In this document: positions 22,506 through 29,983 of the stretch, in pieces
Position numbering within the stretch: the stretch's first letter is position 1
Layout of the letters: each line of letters starts with the position of its first letter
DNA from: a virus
Direction: 5' to 3' (one strand)
Virus record (IMG/VR): IMGVR_UViG_3300046616_000024
Location: 1-37,982 of that record
DNA length: 37,982 bases
Made by a program: the position numbers and the translations under genes
Notes under the pieces: model-generated
Database searches by the model: none
The model's input: the letters and a program-made list of their open reading frames with translations, nothing else
What the model was told of the DNA's origin: nothing

Positions 22506-24314
22506 TTAGTGAACGTCTTTCCATGTGGTGCCAATCTGAGCCTCAGCGGCAATCGGAAGGCGGAACTTGAAGAACTCTCCAGCTTTCGCAGCGGCCTCCG
22601 TGGTGATCTTGGCGACCACCTCAGTGAGTTCCTCAGGGCACTCAAGCTGCACCTCATCGTGAATCCAGGCCACCTGATGTACGCGGTCCCGGATGCCCGC
22701 AGCCTTCAGCCCTAGGTCAACCTCAACGAGCCAGCGCTTGGAGACCAAGGCACCAGCGGATTGGAGTAGGGTGTTCAGTGCGGAGTGGGCAGAGCGGACG
22801 TGGAGTTGCCGACCATCAAGGCCAATGAGAACCCCAGCAGACTTGGCCTTGGCCTGCACAGCATCGATGAGGCTCTTTAGAGCGGGGAGGGAGGCCAGGA
22901 ACTTGTTGCGGAGCTTGGTTCCTTCAGCGCGCCCTTTACCCACGATGGACCCAATCTTCTCCACACCGGCCCCGTAGAGGAACCCGTAGATGAAGGTCTT
23001 GGCGTTGGCCCGTGTGGGCAGCCCTGCAGCCTCTTGGTTGGCCGTGTGGATGTCCCCGTTAAGCAGGACCTCACCGTAGGCGCCACCGTCCCAGCGGGCC
23101 ATGTAGTGTGCCAAACAGCGGAGTTCGATACCTGAGAGGTCAGTGCCCACCAGCTTGAGGCCGGGGGTTGCACGGAACAGGGCACGGCTCTCGCCACCGA
23201 AGGGAGCACCTACGCTAGGCACTTGAGCCACGTTAGGCTTGCTGTGGGTGGCCCGACCAGTGACCGCGCCGTTTGTCATCACAGACCCGTGGATGCGCCC
23301 GTTCTTCTCGTGACGGAGCCATGCTTCCTTGCCCTCAGCCAACTGCCCCAGCCGCTTGCCAATCATCAGGTAGCGTTGGAGCACCTCAGCTTCCTTGTAG
23401 GGCAGCTTTGCTAGGACCTCTTCGTCAACCGTGGGCTTCCCGTCCTTACCGAACTCCAGCGGCTTCCATCCGTAGAGGCGCTTCAGCCAGAGAGCGATGT
23501 GGTCCCGGCTCGTGGGGTTGAACTCGGTGAGCTTGATCTTCTGGAAGGGAACATCCGGCTCATAGCCCCGCTTCTTGTCAGCACGCTTCGGGATGAACAC
23601 CTTGCCATCGCGCATCCACATTGGCTTGAAGACTTCGGTGAGCTCCTCTTCCATCTTGAGCTTCTCCTTGACCAACGTAGCCAGCAGCTTGGCGGCCCCG
23701 TCCTTGTCGAAAGAGAACCCACGGCGCTCCTGTGCGGTGATGATCCAGGCCACCTGATGCTCCAGTTCGATAGCCATCTGGGAATAGTTCTTCCCCTCCA
23801 GCTTCTTGAACAGGGCCTCGGTTACATCCGTATCGCCACAGCAGTAGTCCTCCATCGGCATGTTCCAGCACTCCCACGGGTCCAAGCCCTTAGCCTTCAT
23901 CTCAGCCGAGTAGTCCCCCTTATGGAGCCCCAGACGGTGACCCCAGGCCTCCAACGATTGGCGCTTACGGAGATTGCCGGGGAGCTTGCCCTTCTCGTAG
24001 AGGGCCGTATCGATGTCCCAGAGGTCCGGGTAGATGAGGCGGGCCATTACCAGCGTATCGAGGACCTTGGATTCATCCAGAGTGAACCCGGGGTAGAGCT
24101 TCTGGATAACCGGGTAGTCAAACGAAATCCAATTGTGACCCACCACGAGGTCCGCCTTCTGCAGCAGGGCGAGGCCCTCTTCGATGCTGCGGCCCCCATG
24201 CAGGTGGTTGAAGCGGTGATGTTGTCTTGTGTCGAGGTCCTTGAGGACCAAGCAATGAATGGTGGTTACCTTGTCCAGGAACCCATTCGATTCGATGTCA
24301 GCGATGAACCTCAT
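22506..24314 (-). CDS. DNA polymerase (gp5-like, family A with 3'-5' exonuclease)
   Basis: A 602-residue replicative polymerase (T7 gp5 is 704). Exonuclease: DIESNG at residues 6-11 (Asp6, Glu8). Polymerase motif A is GTDLSGIELRCLAHYMARWD, motif B is RANAKTFIYGFLYGAG, containing the Tyr that equals T7 Tyr526, and motif C is WIHDEVQ. All catalytic residues are present. The thumb insert that binds thioredoxin in T7 is reduced: only about 40 residues separate KPMWMRDGK from EFNPTSRDHI, so thioredoxin may not be the processivity factor here. ATG at 24314 overlaps the upstream gene (ATGA). Confidence 0.97.
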   Translation of the reverse strand: MRFIADIESNGFLDKVTTIHCLVLKDLDTRQHHRFNHLHGGRSIEEGLALLQKADLVVGHNWISFDYPVIQKLYPGFTLDESKVLDTLVMARLIYPDLWDIDTALYEKGKLPGNLRKRQSLEAWGHRLGLHKGDYSAEMKAKGLDPWECWNMPMEDYCCGDTDVTEALFKKLEGKNYSQMAIELEHQVAWIITAQERRGFSFDKDGAAKLLATLVKEKLKMEEELTEVFKPMWMRDGKVFIPKRADKKRGYEPDVPFQKIKLTEFNPTSRDHIALWLKRLYGWKPLEFGKDGKPTVDEEVLAKLPYKEAEVLQRYLMIGKRLGQLAEGKEAWLRHEKNGRIHGSVMTNGAVTGRATHSKPNVAQVPSVGAPFGGESRALFRATPGLKLVGTDLSGIELRCLAHYMARWDGGAYGEVLLNGDIHTANQEAAGLPTRANAKTFIYGFLYGAGVEKIGSIVGKGRAEGTKLRNKFLASLPALKSLIDAVQAKAKSAGVLIGLDGRQLHVRSAHSALNTLLQSAGALVSKRWLVEVDLGLKAAGIRDRVHQVAWIHDEVQLECPEELTEVVAKITTEAAAKAGEFFKFRLPIAAEAQIGTTWKDVH

Positions 24315-24697
24315 TTGACATCCCAGAGATGGCGGCCAATATCAAAGACCACCTTCTTGTGCATGTCAGTCATTACCGCTGCCCGGTCCCGCGCTGTGTA
24401 CAGGGCCATGTTAGAGACGAAGTACTTTAGGCTTGTCTCCCCGAATTCGGTTGTGTTGCTGCGGACCATCACGTGGAGGCCATCCCGCTGGACATCGTTA
24501 ACTGCTCGGCACTCGGCAGCCAGTTGCAGTACACGGATGTTGCGGTCCATATACAGAGTCTCAGGGGGCTCGGCCATGCTGTAACGCTGCCCACTCGCTT
24601 GCTTCAGGTACTCGTTCTCGCCCTTCAGCTTCAGGTACTGCATTTCCAGCCATGCTTCACGCGGAGTCATCTCCAGCGGGTTGTCATCGAATCGCAT
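24311..24697 (-). CDS. Hypothetical protein upstream of DNA polymerase
   Basis: A 128-residue soluble protein (MRFDDNPLEMTPREAWLEMQYLKLKGENEYLKQASGQ ... HKKVVFDIGRHLWDVK). The N-terminal 40 residues are helical with a possible short coiled coil; no family is recognised. ATG at 24697 has AGGGAGA five bases upstream, and its stop overlaps the DNA polymerase start, so it is co-translated with the polymerase. It is the first gene after a strong terminator. Confidence 0.72.
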   Translation of the reverse strand: MRFDDNPLEMTPREAWLEMQYLKLKGENEYLKQASGQRYSMAEPPETLYMDRNIRVLQLAAECRAVNDVQRDGLHVMVRSNTTEFGETSLKYFVSNMALYTARDRAAVMTDMHKKVVFDIGRHLWDVK

Positions 24698-24719
24698 ACG
24701 CTCTCCCTATCGAGTAGCT

Positions 24720-24757
24720 TTAGAAAATGAAAAGGGCCACCCGAAGGCAGCCCTTGT
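24720..24757 (-). terminator. Strong intrinsic terminator after the endolysin gene
   Basis: On the minus strand AAGGGCTGCC pairs with GGTGGCCCTT (24755-24746 with 24741-24732, two G-T pairs) across a TTCG tetraloop, followed by TTTTCATTTTC. It lies 19 bases after the endolysin stop codon and before the gene that precedes DNA polymerase. Confidence 0.88.
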
Positions 24758-24776
24758 GTACTTGCTTGTGTGTTAC

Positions 24777-25214
24777 TTAGCTCAGGAACAAGTCCCGCTC
24801 TGCTTTCCTGCGTCTGGTCAGCCCAGCGAGAACCTTCCCGCCAGCCTTATCCCATCTCAGGAACTCTTCCGCTGCCCCTTTGATGTCCCCAGCGTTGAGC
24901 TTCTTGAGCAGCGTGGAGCTACCCAGATTGCCCAGCCCGAGGTTGAACGAGAAGTCCACCAAGGCATCGAACTGGTTCTGGTTGAGGGGAACCTTAACCA
25001 ACTTGTTCACTCCGTCCTCAAAGCGAGCGATGTCTTGCATGAGCAAGGAGTCCGCCTGTGCTTGGGTGATAACTACTCCCATGCGGTTGACGATTGAGCC
25101 CGTGTGGCCGTAGCCAATGGTCCATACACCCACTGAGTCTTGATACGCGGTCAGCTTGCACCCCTCGAATTGCTTCGTGAGTGCCAAGCCGTTCTTGCTG
25201 TATGTGAAGTTCAA
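24777..25214 (-). CDS. Endolysin, GH24 lysozyme (T4/P22 type)
   Basis: A 145-residue muramidase. The GH24 triad Glu-(8)-Asp-(5)-Thr is intact: Glu17, Asp26, Thr32 in FEGCKLTAYQDSVGVWTIGYGHTG. The C-terminal part has FSFNLGLGNLGSSTLLKKLN and LTRRRKAERDLFL, both typical. No signal peptide or SAR segment is visible, so release would need a holin, which I do not find in the window. The only N-terminal start is TTG at 25214, overlapping the preceding stop, without a clear Shine-Dalgarno: expression should be low and coupled. A terminator follows. Confidence 0.93.
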   Translation of the reverse strand: MNFTYSKNGLALTKQFEGCKLTAYQDSVGVWTIGYGHTGSIVNRMGVVITQAQADSLLMQDIARFEDGVNKLVKVPLNQNQFDALVDFSFNLGLGNLGSSTLLKKLNAGDIKGAAEEFLRWDKAGGKVLAGLTRRRKAERDLFLS

Positions 25215-25411
25215 TCTAGTTTCGGTTGGTAGTAGTTGAAGCCTTCGAGTTGGTAGACCACTTCCACAATCTGGTACTGGTCTACGCTCACGGCTGGGTT
25301 GTCACGGACCGCCTTCGCAATGTGGGCAGTAGCCATAGCGCGGGTGGTCCACGGGCCCGCTACGGTTTGCTCACGGTGCCGCACGGTCCACTGGCTAATC
25401 TTCTGTTTCAT
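25211..25411 (-). CDS. Small basic hypothetical protein
   Basis: A 66-residue protein (MKQKISQWTVRHREQTVAGPWTTRAMATAHIAKAVRDNP ... VVYQLEGFNYYQPKLD). It looks like a small alpha/beta domain in which HREQTVAGPWTTRAMA resembles the helix entry of short phage proteins of unknown role. It lies nine bases after the helicase stop and overlaps the endolysin start. Function unknown. Confidence 0.65.
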   Translation of the reverse strand: MKQKISQWTVRHREQTVAGPWTTRAMATAHIAKAVRDNPAVSVDQYQIVEVVYQLEGFNYYQPKLD

Positions 25412-25420
25412 CTAGGGTGC

Positions 25421-27067
25421 TCAGAAAGGTGCGTCTTCGTCCCAATGGGACTTCTTGCCCTGGGTCTCGTCTTCGAATGGGTTGCCATCAATCGGGAATA
25501 ACATGCCAGTCTCGGCCGTGTACCCTAAGTAGAGGACCTTCCCGGTAGCCTGACCTGTGTAGCGGTCCTTGAGTCCTCGGAGGGTGGTCACCTGCTGGAG
25601 CCGCTCTTCCTCAGCCTGCTGGTCGCGCTCTAGGCCGAAGAGGTAGTGCGCCCAGAAGCCAATTGCACGGGAGCCCTTGAAGTGGCGGATGGTTACCCGG
25701 CCACCTTCCTCGTGGCTCTTGCCCTTCTCGGGGGTGGTCAAGTGGGACACGAAGATGATGATGATGTTGAGCTCCTTAGCGAGCCCTGCCATCTCTTTCA
25801 TGATCTGCTCAAGGCTGCCCTTCTCATCAGCGGTGTCCGCCATCGCCGTGAGGTGGTCGATGTAGATAATGCGGATGCCATCGGAGACAGCCATGAACCG
25901 CACCTTGGCCTTCACAACATCCCACTCGGTCTCCCCAAAGGAGTCGTATAGAAGCAGCAGGTCTTCGTGCTCCAGCTTGTCAGCGGCCTCATCTAGTTCC
26001 TCCTGCGTCCACCCAGCGTTGGGTACGTGAAACCGCTTGCCGCACATCTTCCCTGCCACCCGCCGCACTGTTTCATCAGGCTGCTGCTCCAAGAAGATGG
26101 TGCCCACCCGCTGCTTGAGTACGTTGATGTCGTAATCAATCTGTTGGGTGAGGAAGTCGGTCTTGCCTACTCCAGTACCTGCACCAACCCCATAAATTTC
26201 CCCATAGCGGCGGCCGTAGGTCCACTCAGTGAGCTCGGGGAGGAACCAGGGGAGGCCCATAACCACCGGGGTGCGGAGCTTCTCGCGGAGGTCCCCGATG
26301 CGCACAAGGCCATCAGGGCGGTACGTCTTGGCACCCCATACAGCATCGATGACTTCGGAACCCCTACCTGCCAGCAGCATCTCGTTCGGGTCCTTGAAGC
26401 CGTTCGGGAGGCTGGCCACCTTGCACTTGCCGGGAGTGAACAGTGGGGCACATTCGGCTACCGCTGCTTGCCCCGGTTCGTCCATATCGAACAGCAACAC
26501 AATTTCCTCGAACTGCTCAAGCCACTCAAGGTGCTTCTGCAGGGACTTCTTGGCCCCCTGTGCCCCATTAGGTACGGAGACAACAGGCCACTTGTTGCCT
26601 TGGAGCTGGGAGACGGTCATGCAGTCAATCTCGCCTTCCGTTACCACCACCTTCTTGCCGCCATCCCTCCAGAGTTGCTGACCGAAGAGGCCAGCGTTCT
26701 TGAAGTCTCCGAGCGTGACAAAGTTCTTGTCAGCGTCCCGCATCTTCTGGGCAACCATCTGCTGCCCATCAAAGTACGGCGCCAGTTGAACCGTGTTGCC
26801 CTTACTGCTGGTCCCCACGGTGTACCCGAACTTCCTACAGGTTTCCTCGCTGAGCTTGCGCTTGCTGAGGGCCTTTACTTCTCCATCCAGAATCAGGTCT
26901 TTTGCCATTGGCTTCCTTGGGGTGTGTTCTACAGCCCCATCTTCGGAGCCCCTCTCGCGGTGCTTACAGACGAAGCAGTACGCGTGGTTATCGGTGTATC
27001 GAGCGAGCCCGTCCGAGCTACCACAGGAAGGGCACGGCTCATGTTGGAGGAACTCGCTTTCAGTCAT
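25421..27067 (-). CDS. Primase/helicase (gp4-like)
   Basis: A 548-residue bifunctional replication protein (T7 gp4A is 566). The zinc-binding primase domain is at the N-terminus: CPSCGSSDGLARYTDNHAYCFVCKH (residues 12-36, CxxC pairs). TOPRIM is visible as VVTEGEIDCMTVSQL and LLFDMDEPGQAA. The helicase (DnaB/RecA-like) has Walker A GAGTGVGKTDFL and a later IIYIDHLTAM (Walker B region) followed by IIIIFVSHL. It should unwind DNA at the fork and prime the lagging strand. The C-terminus is acidic (HWDEDAPF), as in T7 gp4, where it contacts polymerase. ATG at 27067 overlaps the previous stop. Confidence 0.96.
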   Translation of the reverse strand: MTESEFLQHEPCPSCGSSDGLARYTDNHAYCFVCKHRERGSEDGAVEHTPRKPMAKDLILDGEVKALSKRKLSEETCRKFGYTVGTSSKGNTVQLAPYFDGQQMVAQKMRDADKNFVTLGDFKNAGLFGQQLWRDGGKKVVVTEGEIDCMTVSQLQGNKWPVVSVPNGAQGAKKSLQKHLEWLEQFEEIVLLFDMDEPGQAAVAECAPLFTPGKCKVASLPNGFKDPNEMLLAGRGSEVIDAVWGAKTYRPDGLVRIGDLREKLRTPVVMGLPWFLPELTEWTYGRRYGEIYGVGAGTGVGKTDFLTQQIDYDINVLKQRVGTIFLEQQPDETVRRVAGKMCGKRFHVPNAGWTQEELDEAADKLEHEDLLLLYDSFGETEWDVVKAKVRFMAVSDGIRIIYIDHLTAMADTADEKGSLEQIMKEMAGLAKELNIIIIFVSHLTTPEKGKSHEEGGRVTIRHFKGSRAIGFWAHYLFGLERDQQAEEERLQQVTTLRGLKDRYTGQATGKVLYLGYTAETGMLFPIDGNPFEDETQGKKSHWDEDAPF

Positions 27068-27279
27068 CAGCGGTCGTAGGCCTCTTCAGCCACATCGAGG
27101 TCCTCTTGAAGGGCGTGAAGGGTCTGCTCAGCGTGCTCAAGCATCTGCGAGAAAATCCAGGTATCCCCGCCTTCCTCCGCAGCTTCACGGATGGATGCCT
27201 TCAGGTCCTCTACTTCCCACTCCGCTTCAACGATGGAGTCTTCGAGTTCGGAGATGTATGTAGCTTGGGAGTTGGTCAT
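27067..27279 (-). CDS. Small strongly acidic coiled-coil protein
   Basis: A 70-residue protein composed of helix with many Glu and Asp and few Lys or Arg (ISELEDSIVEAEWEVEDLKASIREAAEEGG ... HALQEDLDVAEEAYDR). Heptad-like spacing suggests a two-helix coiled coil. Such acidic small proteins in early phage regions can be DNA mimics or inhibitors, but nothing specific is shown. Start overlaps the preceding stop (ATGA); its stop overlaps the helicase start. Confidence 0.7.
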   Translation of the reverse strand: MTNSQATYISELEDSIVEAEWEVEDLKASIREAAEEGGDTWIFSQMLEHAEQTLHALQEDLDVAEEAYDR

Positions 27280-27461
27280 TCCAGTACCCCTTGGTTCTTC
27301 AGTTGGCTGTACGTGCGGAACCCAATGGTTGTCGAGTAGCCGCGTTGGGTGTCACGGGATGTCTTAGGCTTCTTCAGGAGGGCCTCCCAGATGCGCACAC
27401 TGAGGTCCGTGGGGACCGTGAGTTCAATGGCGTCTTCGAATGCGGTACGGAGGGTGGTCAT
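27276..27461 (-). CDS. Small hypothetical protein
   Basis: A 61-residue protein (MTTLRTAFEDAIELTVPTDLSVRIWEALLKKPKTSRDTQRGYSTTIGFRTYSQLKNQGVLE). It is helix-rich at the N-terminus with a basic C-terminal half. Start overlaps the preceding stop (TAATG). No family recognised. Confidence 0.65.
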   Translation of the reverse strand: MTTLRTAFEDAIELTVPTDLSVRIWEALLKKPKTSRDTQRGYSTTIGFRTYSQLKNQGVLE

Positions 27462-28069
27462 TAGATGACCTCCAGTTCATGGGCATCGAAGCGCCCCACG
27501 TCGCCGTCCAGGTTGTCCAGCGCCACCCGCACAGGCCACCCGTAGCTGTCGATGCTGATGACCGTTCCCAGCGCCTCTTCCAGACTCAGGCGGGAGCGAA
27601 CCCGAGCGCCCACCTTCAGTTCCTTCTTGGGGGCCTCTGCGGGGGCCAGGGTGAGTTCTTCAGCGAGGTAGAGTGAGGCGCGCTCTTCCCCATCAACCAG
27701 CGCACGGCAGGGGTACGGACCGTCTGTGTAGACTTTGACCACAGCAGCCGTCTTGCCCTTTCGTTCTGGGTAGTAGTTGCCTACGACCAGTACGCGGTCA
27801 CCCACGTTGAATTGCGGAACCACCGCTTCGACCTTCTCTTCACCCAGCACATAGCGCGCATAGGTCTTCCCGTTCGGGTCCTTCTTCATCTCCGTTTCGA
27901 TGGGCATACCACGCTTGCGGAGCGTATCGATGGCCGTAGCCAACCGGAAGATGCCGAAGTTGCTCAGGGCTTCCAGCGGGGTGATGCTGCGGCCCGACTC
28001 CAGATAAGCCTGGATGTTCTGGATGCCCGATTTCTTCTTGAACACGTTGTTGCTGACTGACTTGCTCAT
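27461..28069 (-). CDS. Predicted DNA-binding protein: HTH domain plus two SH3/KOW-like barrels
   Basis: A 202-residue protein. Residues about 15-75 (NIQAYLESGRSITPLEALSNFGIFRLATAIDTLRKRGMPIETE ... TYARYVLG) match the pattern of the short phage winged-helix/HTH domain used in many phage genes (helix, TPxEAxxxFGIxRLAxxIxxLRxxG, wing). Two segments that follow, FNVGDRVLVVGNYYPERKGKTAAVVKV (about 85-112) and LKVGARVRSRLSLEEALGTVISID (about 148-171), look like tandem SH3/KOW-type beta barrels. I start at the ATG of 28069, which has AAGGA seven bases upstream; the frame is open further but without such a site. A regulatory or DNA-transaction role is likely but not shown. Confidence 0.78.
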   Translation of the reverse strand: MSKSVSNNVFKKKSGIQNIQAYLESGRSITPLEALSNFGIFRLATAIDTLRKRGMPIETEMKKDPNGKTYARYVLGEEKVEAVVPQFNVGDRVLVVGNYYPERKGKTAAVVKVYTDGPYPCRALVDGEERASLYLAEELTLAPAEAPKKELKVGARVRSRLSLEEALGTVISIDSYGWPVRVALDNLDGDVGRFDAHELEVI

Positions 28070-28079
28070 GGTCTGATCC

Positions 28080-28178
28080 TTAGATGAGGTGGAAGTACAG
28101 CGCGAAGTTCGCTGCTGTGGTGACACATACGAGGGCTACGATGAAGAGACCCTCGCGCTCAGTGATGGGGCGGCTCAT
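28080..28178 (-). CDS. 32-residue single-span membrane peptide
   Basis: The frame reads MSRPITEREGLFIVALVCVTTAANFALYFHLI: a charged N-terminus and one hydrophobic segment (residues 11-32). Its ATG overlaps the upstream stop as ATGA, which argues for coupled translation, and the next gene starts 11 bases after its stop. It is smaller than any holin I would expect, but it is the only clear short membrane protein in the window besides the spanins. Confidence 0.55.
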   Translation of the reverse strand: MSRPITEREGLFIVALVCVTTAANFALYFHLI

Positions 28179-28357
28179 TTGGATTGAACGCAGATGAAGC
28201 GAGCGTCTTTAAGGGTGTTCTTTACAAGGGCCTGCGACTTATCGCCAGCAGCCACACAGGCAGCCTCAGTGGCAAAGCCGGGGACGCTGGTGAGGGCCAC
28301 GCTGTCTCCCTTGGAAAACGAGCCTGCGTACAGGAACAAAACGAGAATGAATGACAA
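28175..28357 (-). CDS. Small secreted or membrane-anchored protein, TTG start
   Basis: A 60-residue protein: N-terminal hydrophobic segment FILVLFLYAGSF (signal peptide or anchor), then a short domain with two Cys (AACVAAG and FICVQSK) that could form a disulphide in the periplasm. The start codon is TTG at 28357 with an ideal AAGGAG six bases upstream. Small periplasmic phage proteins of this kind can act in superinfection exclusion or lysis timing; the sequence alone does not decide. Confidence 0.7.
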   Translation of the reverse strand: MSFILVLFLYAGSFSKGDSVALTSVPGFATEAACVAAGDKSQALVKNTLKDARFICVQSK

Positions 28358-28420
28358 GTGGAACTCCTTGAATATGTGTATCCCTGCCCAGCGAGGGCAT
28401 CGGGACCGCCTAGAGAGGAC

Positions 28421-28507
28421 TTAGTAGGTGAAGGAAGTGCGGATGTACGGCTGGTCGAACAGCTTGCGGAGCTCCTCGCTCAGCCATGCTTTAAAGCGGG
28501 TGAACAT
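28421..28507 (-). CDS. 28-residue peptide overlapping the amidase end
   Basis: MFTRFKAWLSEELRKLFDQPYIRTSFTY, an amphipathic basic helix. Its ATG lies inside the last codons of the amidase gene and has AGGAG about eight bases upstream. T7 also has very short genes (3.7, 3.8) after its amidase gene 3.5. Short length makes the call uncertain. Confidence 0.45.
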   Translation of the reverse strand: MFTRFKAWLSEELRKLFDQPYIRTSFTY

Positions 28508-28937
28508 ATCCAGACTCCTGGAGGAACTGCTTGACCGAGAACTGCGGGCAGCTTGTGGTGGCGTTAGGGAGGTCCCTATGCCCCACTACGATTGCCTGCG
28601 GGAACTGCGTGTGGAGATACGTTAGGAGAGTCAGAAGGTTCTCCCGCTGGTCCTTCGTGAAGTTGTCTGCGGGGCTGCCTTCCTGGTCCATACCGCCAGC
28701 CAAGCAGATGCCGATGGATTGACTATCGAATCCCGGAGCGTGGGCACCGATTTGGTCCAGTGAGCGGCCCGTTTCGATGTTCCCCTTGCGGTCTAGGATG
28801 AAGTGATAGCCGACCCACAGGCGCCCTTTAAGGCGATGCTGGCGTTCGATGAAAGCCTTGTTGACTTTCTGCCTTGGTTTTGTATTTGAACTGTGGATAA
28901 CAATGTAGACCACAGATTCAGTGGTCAGCGAGGCCAT
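28491..28937 (-). CDS. N-acetylmuramoyl-L-alanine amidase (T7 lysozyme, gp3.5-like)
   Basis: A 148-residue zinc amidase (T7 lysozyme is 151). Predicted zinc ligands are His15, His120 and Cys130, equal in spacing to T7 His17, His122 and Cys130; Tyr44 in VGYHFI equals T7 Tyr46. The residue equal to catalytic Lys128 of T7 is Thr here (TTSCPQF), as in many other amidase_2 enzymes. T7 lysozyme also binds and inhibits the phage RNA polymerase to balance transcription and replication; the same double role is plausible but not visible. Start ATG at 28937 overlaps the upstream stop (TGATGG). Confidence 0.93.
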   Translation of the reverse strand: MASLTTESVVYIVIHSSNTKPRQKVNKAFIERQHRLKGRLWVGYHFILDRKGNIETGRSLDQIGAHAPGFDSQSIGICLAGGMDQEGSPADNFTKDQRENLLTLLTYLHTQFPQAIVVGHRDLPNATTSCPQFSVKQFLQESGYVHPL

Positions 28938-29143
28938 CAGTGAAGCGTGTCCAAGTCAGCGGGTTCAACACCCACGAATTCGAGAGCCTCCCAGAGGTCG
29001 TGCGCCGTGCTGTGAATCTCTTCCGAGATGTTCCCGATGCTGGACAAGAAGCACGCTTCGTACAGGATGCTCAGGAGTTGGCCCGCTTGCTCTGCATCGA
29101 GGGTCAGCTTGATGTTGCCGTTCTTGGTGCTTTCTGCTTTCAT
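28937..29143 (-). CDS. Small hypothetical protein between endonuclease I and amidase
   Basis: A 68-residue protein (MKAESTKNGNIKLTLDAEQAGQLLSILYEACFLSSIGNISEEIHSTAHDLWEALEFVGV). The start at 29143 is chosen because AAAGGA lies six bases upstream and it overlaps the endonuclease I stop (ATGA). A strand then two helices are predicted. Similar short proteins (LTLxxxEAxxLxxxL) occur widely in phages with no known role. Confidence 0.7.
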   Translation of the reverse strand: MKAESTKNGNIKLTLDAEQAGQLLSILYEACFLSSIGNISEEIHSTAHDLWEALEFVGVEPADLDTLH

Positions 29144-29544
29144 TTGATTTCCTTTAGCCAAGCCTCTGGAATCCACTTATCGGAATAGAGGAATCCATTT
29201 TTCTCACACCACATGGCGTAAGTTGTCTTGGAGGTCTTGGAGATGGTTGATTTGGAGCGACTGAACACAAAGCGGATGTCTAAATCCGGGTTCTGTGCCT
29301 TTACTAGGAGGTGCTTCTTGCGGTCTGCGGTCTCAAATTTTCCCTTGGTCTCGATGTAGATACCATTGGGAAGCCGGAAATCGGGAGTGTACTTATGGGG
29401 AGTCGCTGGAGTGACGTAGTGAATCTTCTCCTCCTCATAGGCCGCTTCGATTCCCGCTTGCTTCAACTGGTCCGCTACCGCTTCCTCAAGTCCACTTCGA
29501 TAGGCTGCTTCGAGGTGGCGCACTGCGTAGGCGTTACGCGGCAT
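29140..29544 (-). CDS. Endonuclease I, Holliday junction resolvase (gp3-like)
   Basis: A 134-residue enzyme (T7 gp3 is 149). Residues Glu20, Asp55, Glu65 and Lys67, in YTPDFRLPNGIYIETKGKF, fall at exactly the T7 active-site positions. It should resolve branched DNA during recombination and packaging and help degrade host DNA. ATG at 29544 has a GGGGG about seven bases upstream and overlaps the end of the HNH gene by 11 bases. Confidence 0.96.
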   Translation of the reverse strand: MPRNAYAVRHLEAAYRSGLEEAVADQLKQAGIEAAYEEEKIHYVTPATPHKYTPDFRLPNGIYIETKGKFETADRKKHLLVKAQNPDLDIRFVFSRSKSTISKTSKTTYAMWCEKNGFLYSDKWIPEAWLKEIK

Positions 29545-29983
29545 GGCGAGCCCCCTTCGAGGAGTTGGCGGCCTGCGGAATCACTCTCCAGTTCTTATGC
29601 CAGTGGAGACCTCGGACACTCTTTCCCTTCCCAGGGATGATGTGGTCAACACTGAAGCGTGCTCCAGCGAGCTTCGTTAGGCGCTCGGAGAGGTCGTGTG
29701 CTTCTACCCACGCCAACTCATCGAGTTCCCCATACCAACTGGGGACCTGCGAGGCTTCCCAGCGCCTGCGCTTGGTGACGTAGCTCACAGGGTTCTTGGC
29801 TTCCCAGTCGATTCGCCAAGCGTGTTGGCGTTCTGGGTTTGAGAGGCGCACCTTGCGTGCGTCCGAGATGCAGCAGGTCTTACATTTGTTCAGCGTTCCG
29901 TCCTTCATCATTGGGTGAGCGTAGAACTCACCCTTTGCCTTCTCAACGGAACACCGGATGCACCGCTTAAAACTCGATGTCAT
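29534..29983 (-). CDS. HNH endonuclease with zinc-ribbon N-terminus
   Basis: A 149-residue protein. CIRCSVEK (residues 8-15) and CKTC (34-37) form a zinc-ribbon pair; [35 protein letters not shown] at residues 108-142 is the HNH core (DH, then N at NWRVIP, and the closing N-x-x-K). Its ATG at 29983 lies 17 bases inside the single-strand binding protein gene with no clear Shine-Dalgarno, and its end overlaps endonuclease I. The tight insertion between two conserved replication genes suggests a homing-type mobile gene. Confidence 0.85.
   Translation of the reverse strand: MTSSFKRCIRCSVEKAKGEFYAHPMMKDGTLNKCKTCCISDARKVRLSNPERQHAWRIDWEAKNPVSYVTKRRRWEASQVPSWYGELDELAWVEAHDLSERLTKLAGARFSVDHIIPGKGKSVRGLHWHKNWRVIPQAANSSKGARHAA

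Noticed and set aside
23499-24584. A 361-codon plus-strand open frame, and other long plus-strand frames across the window.
   Set aside because: They are antisense to DNA polymerase and other well-supported genes, have no recognisable domains and no consistent ribosome sites.
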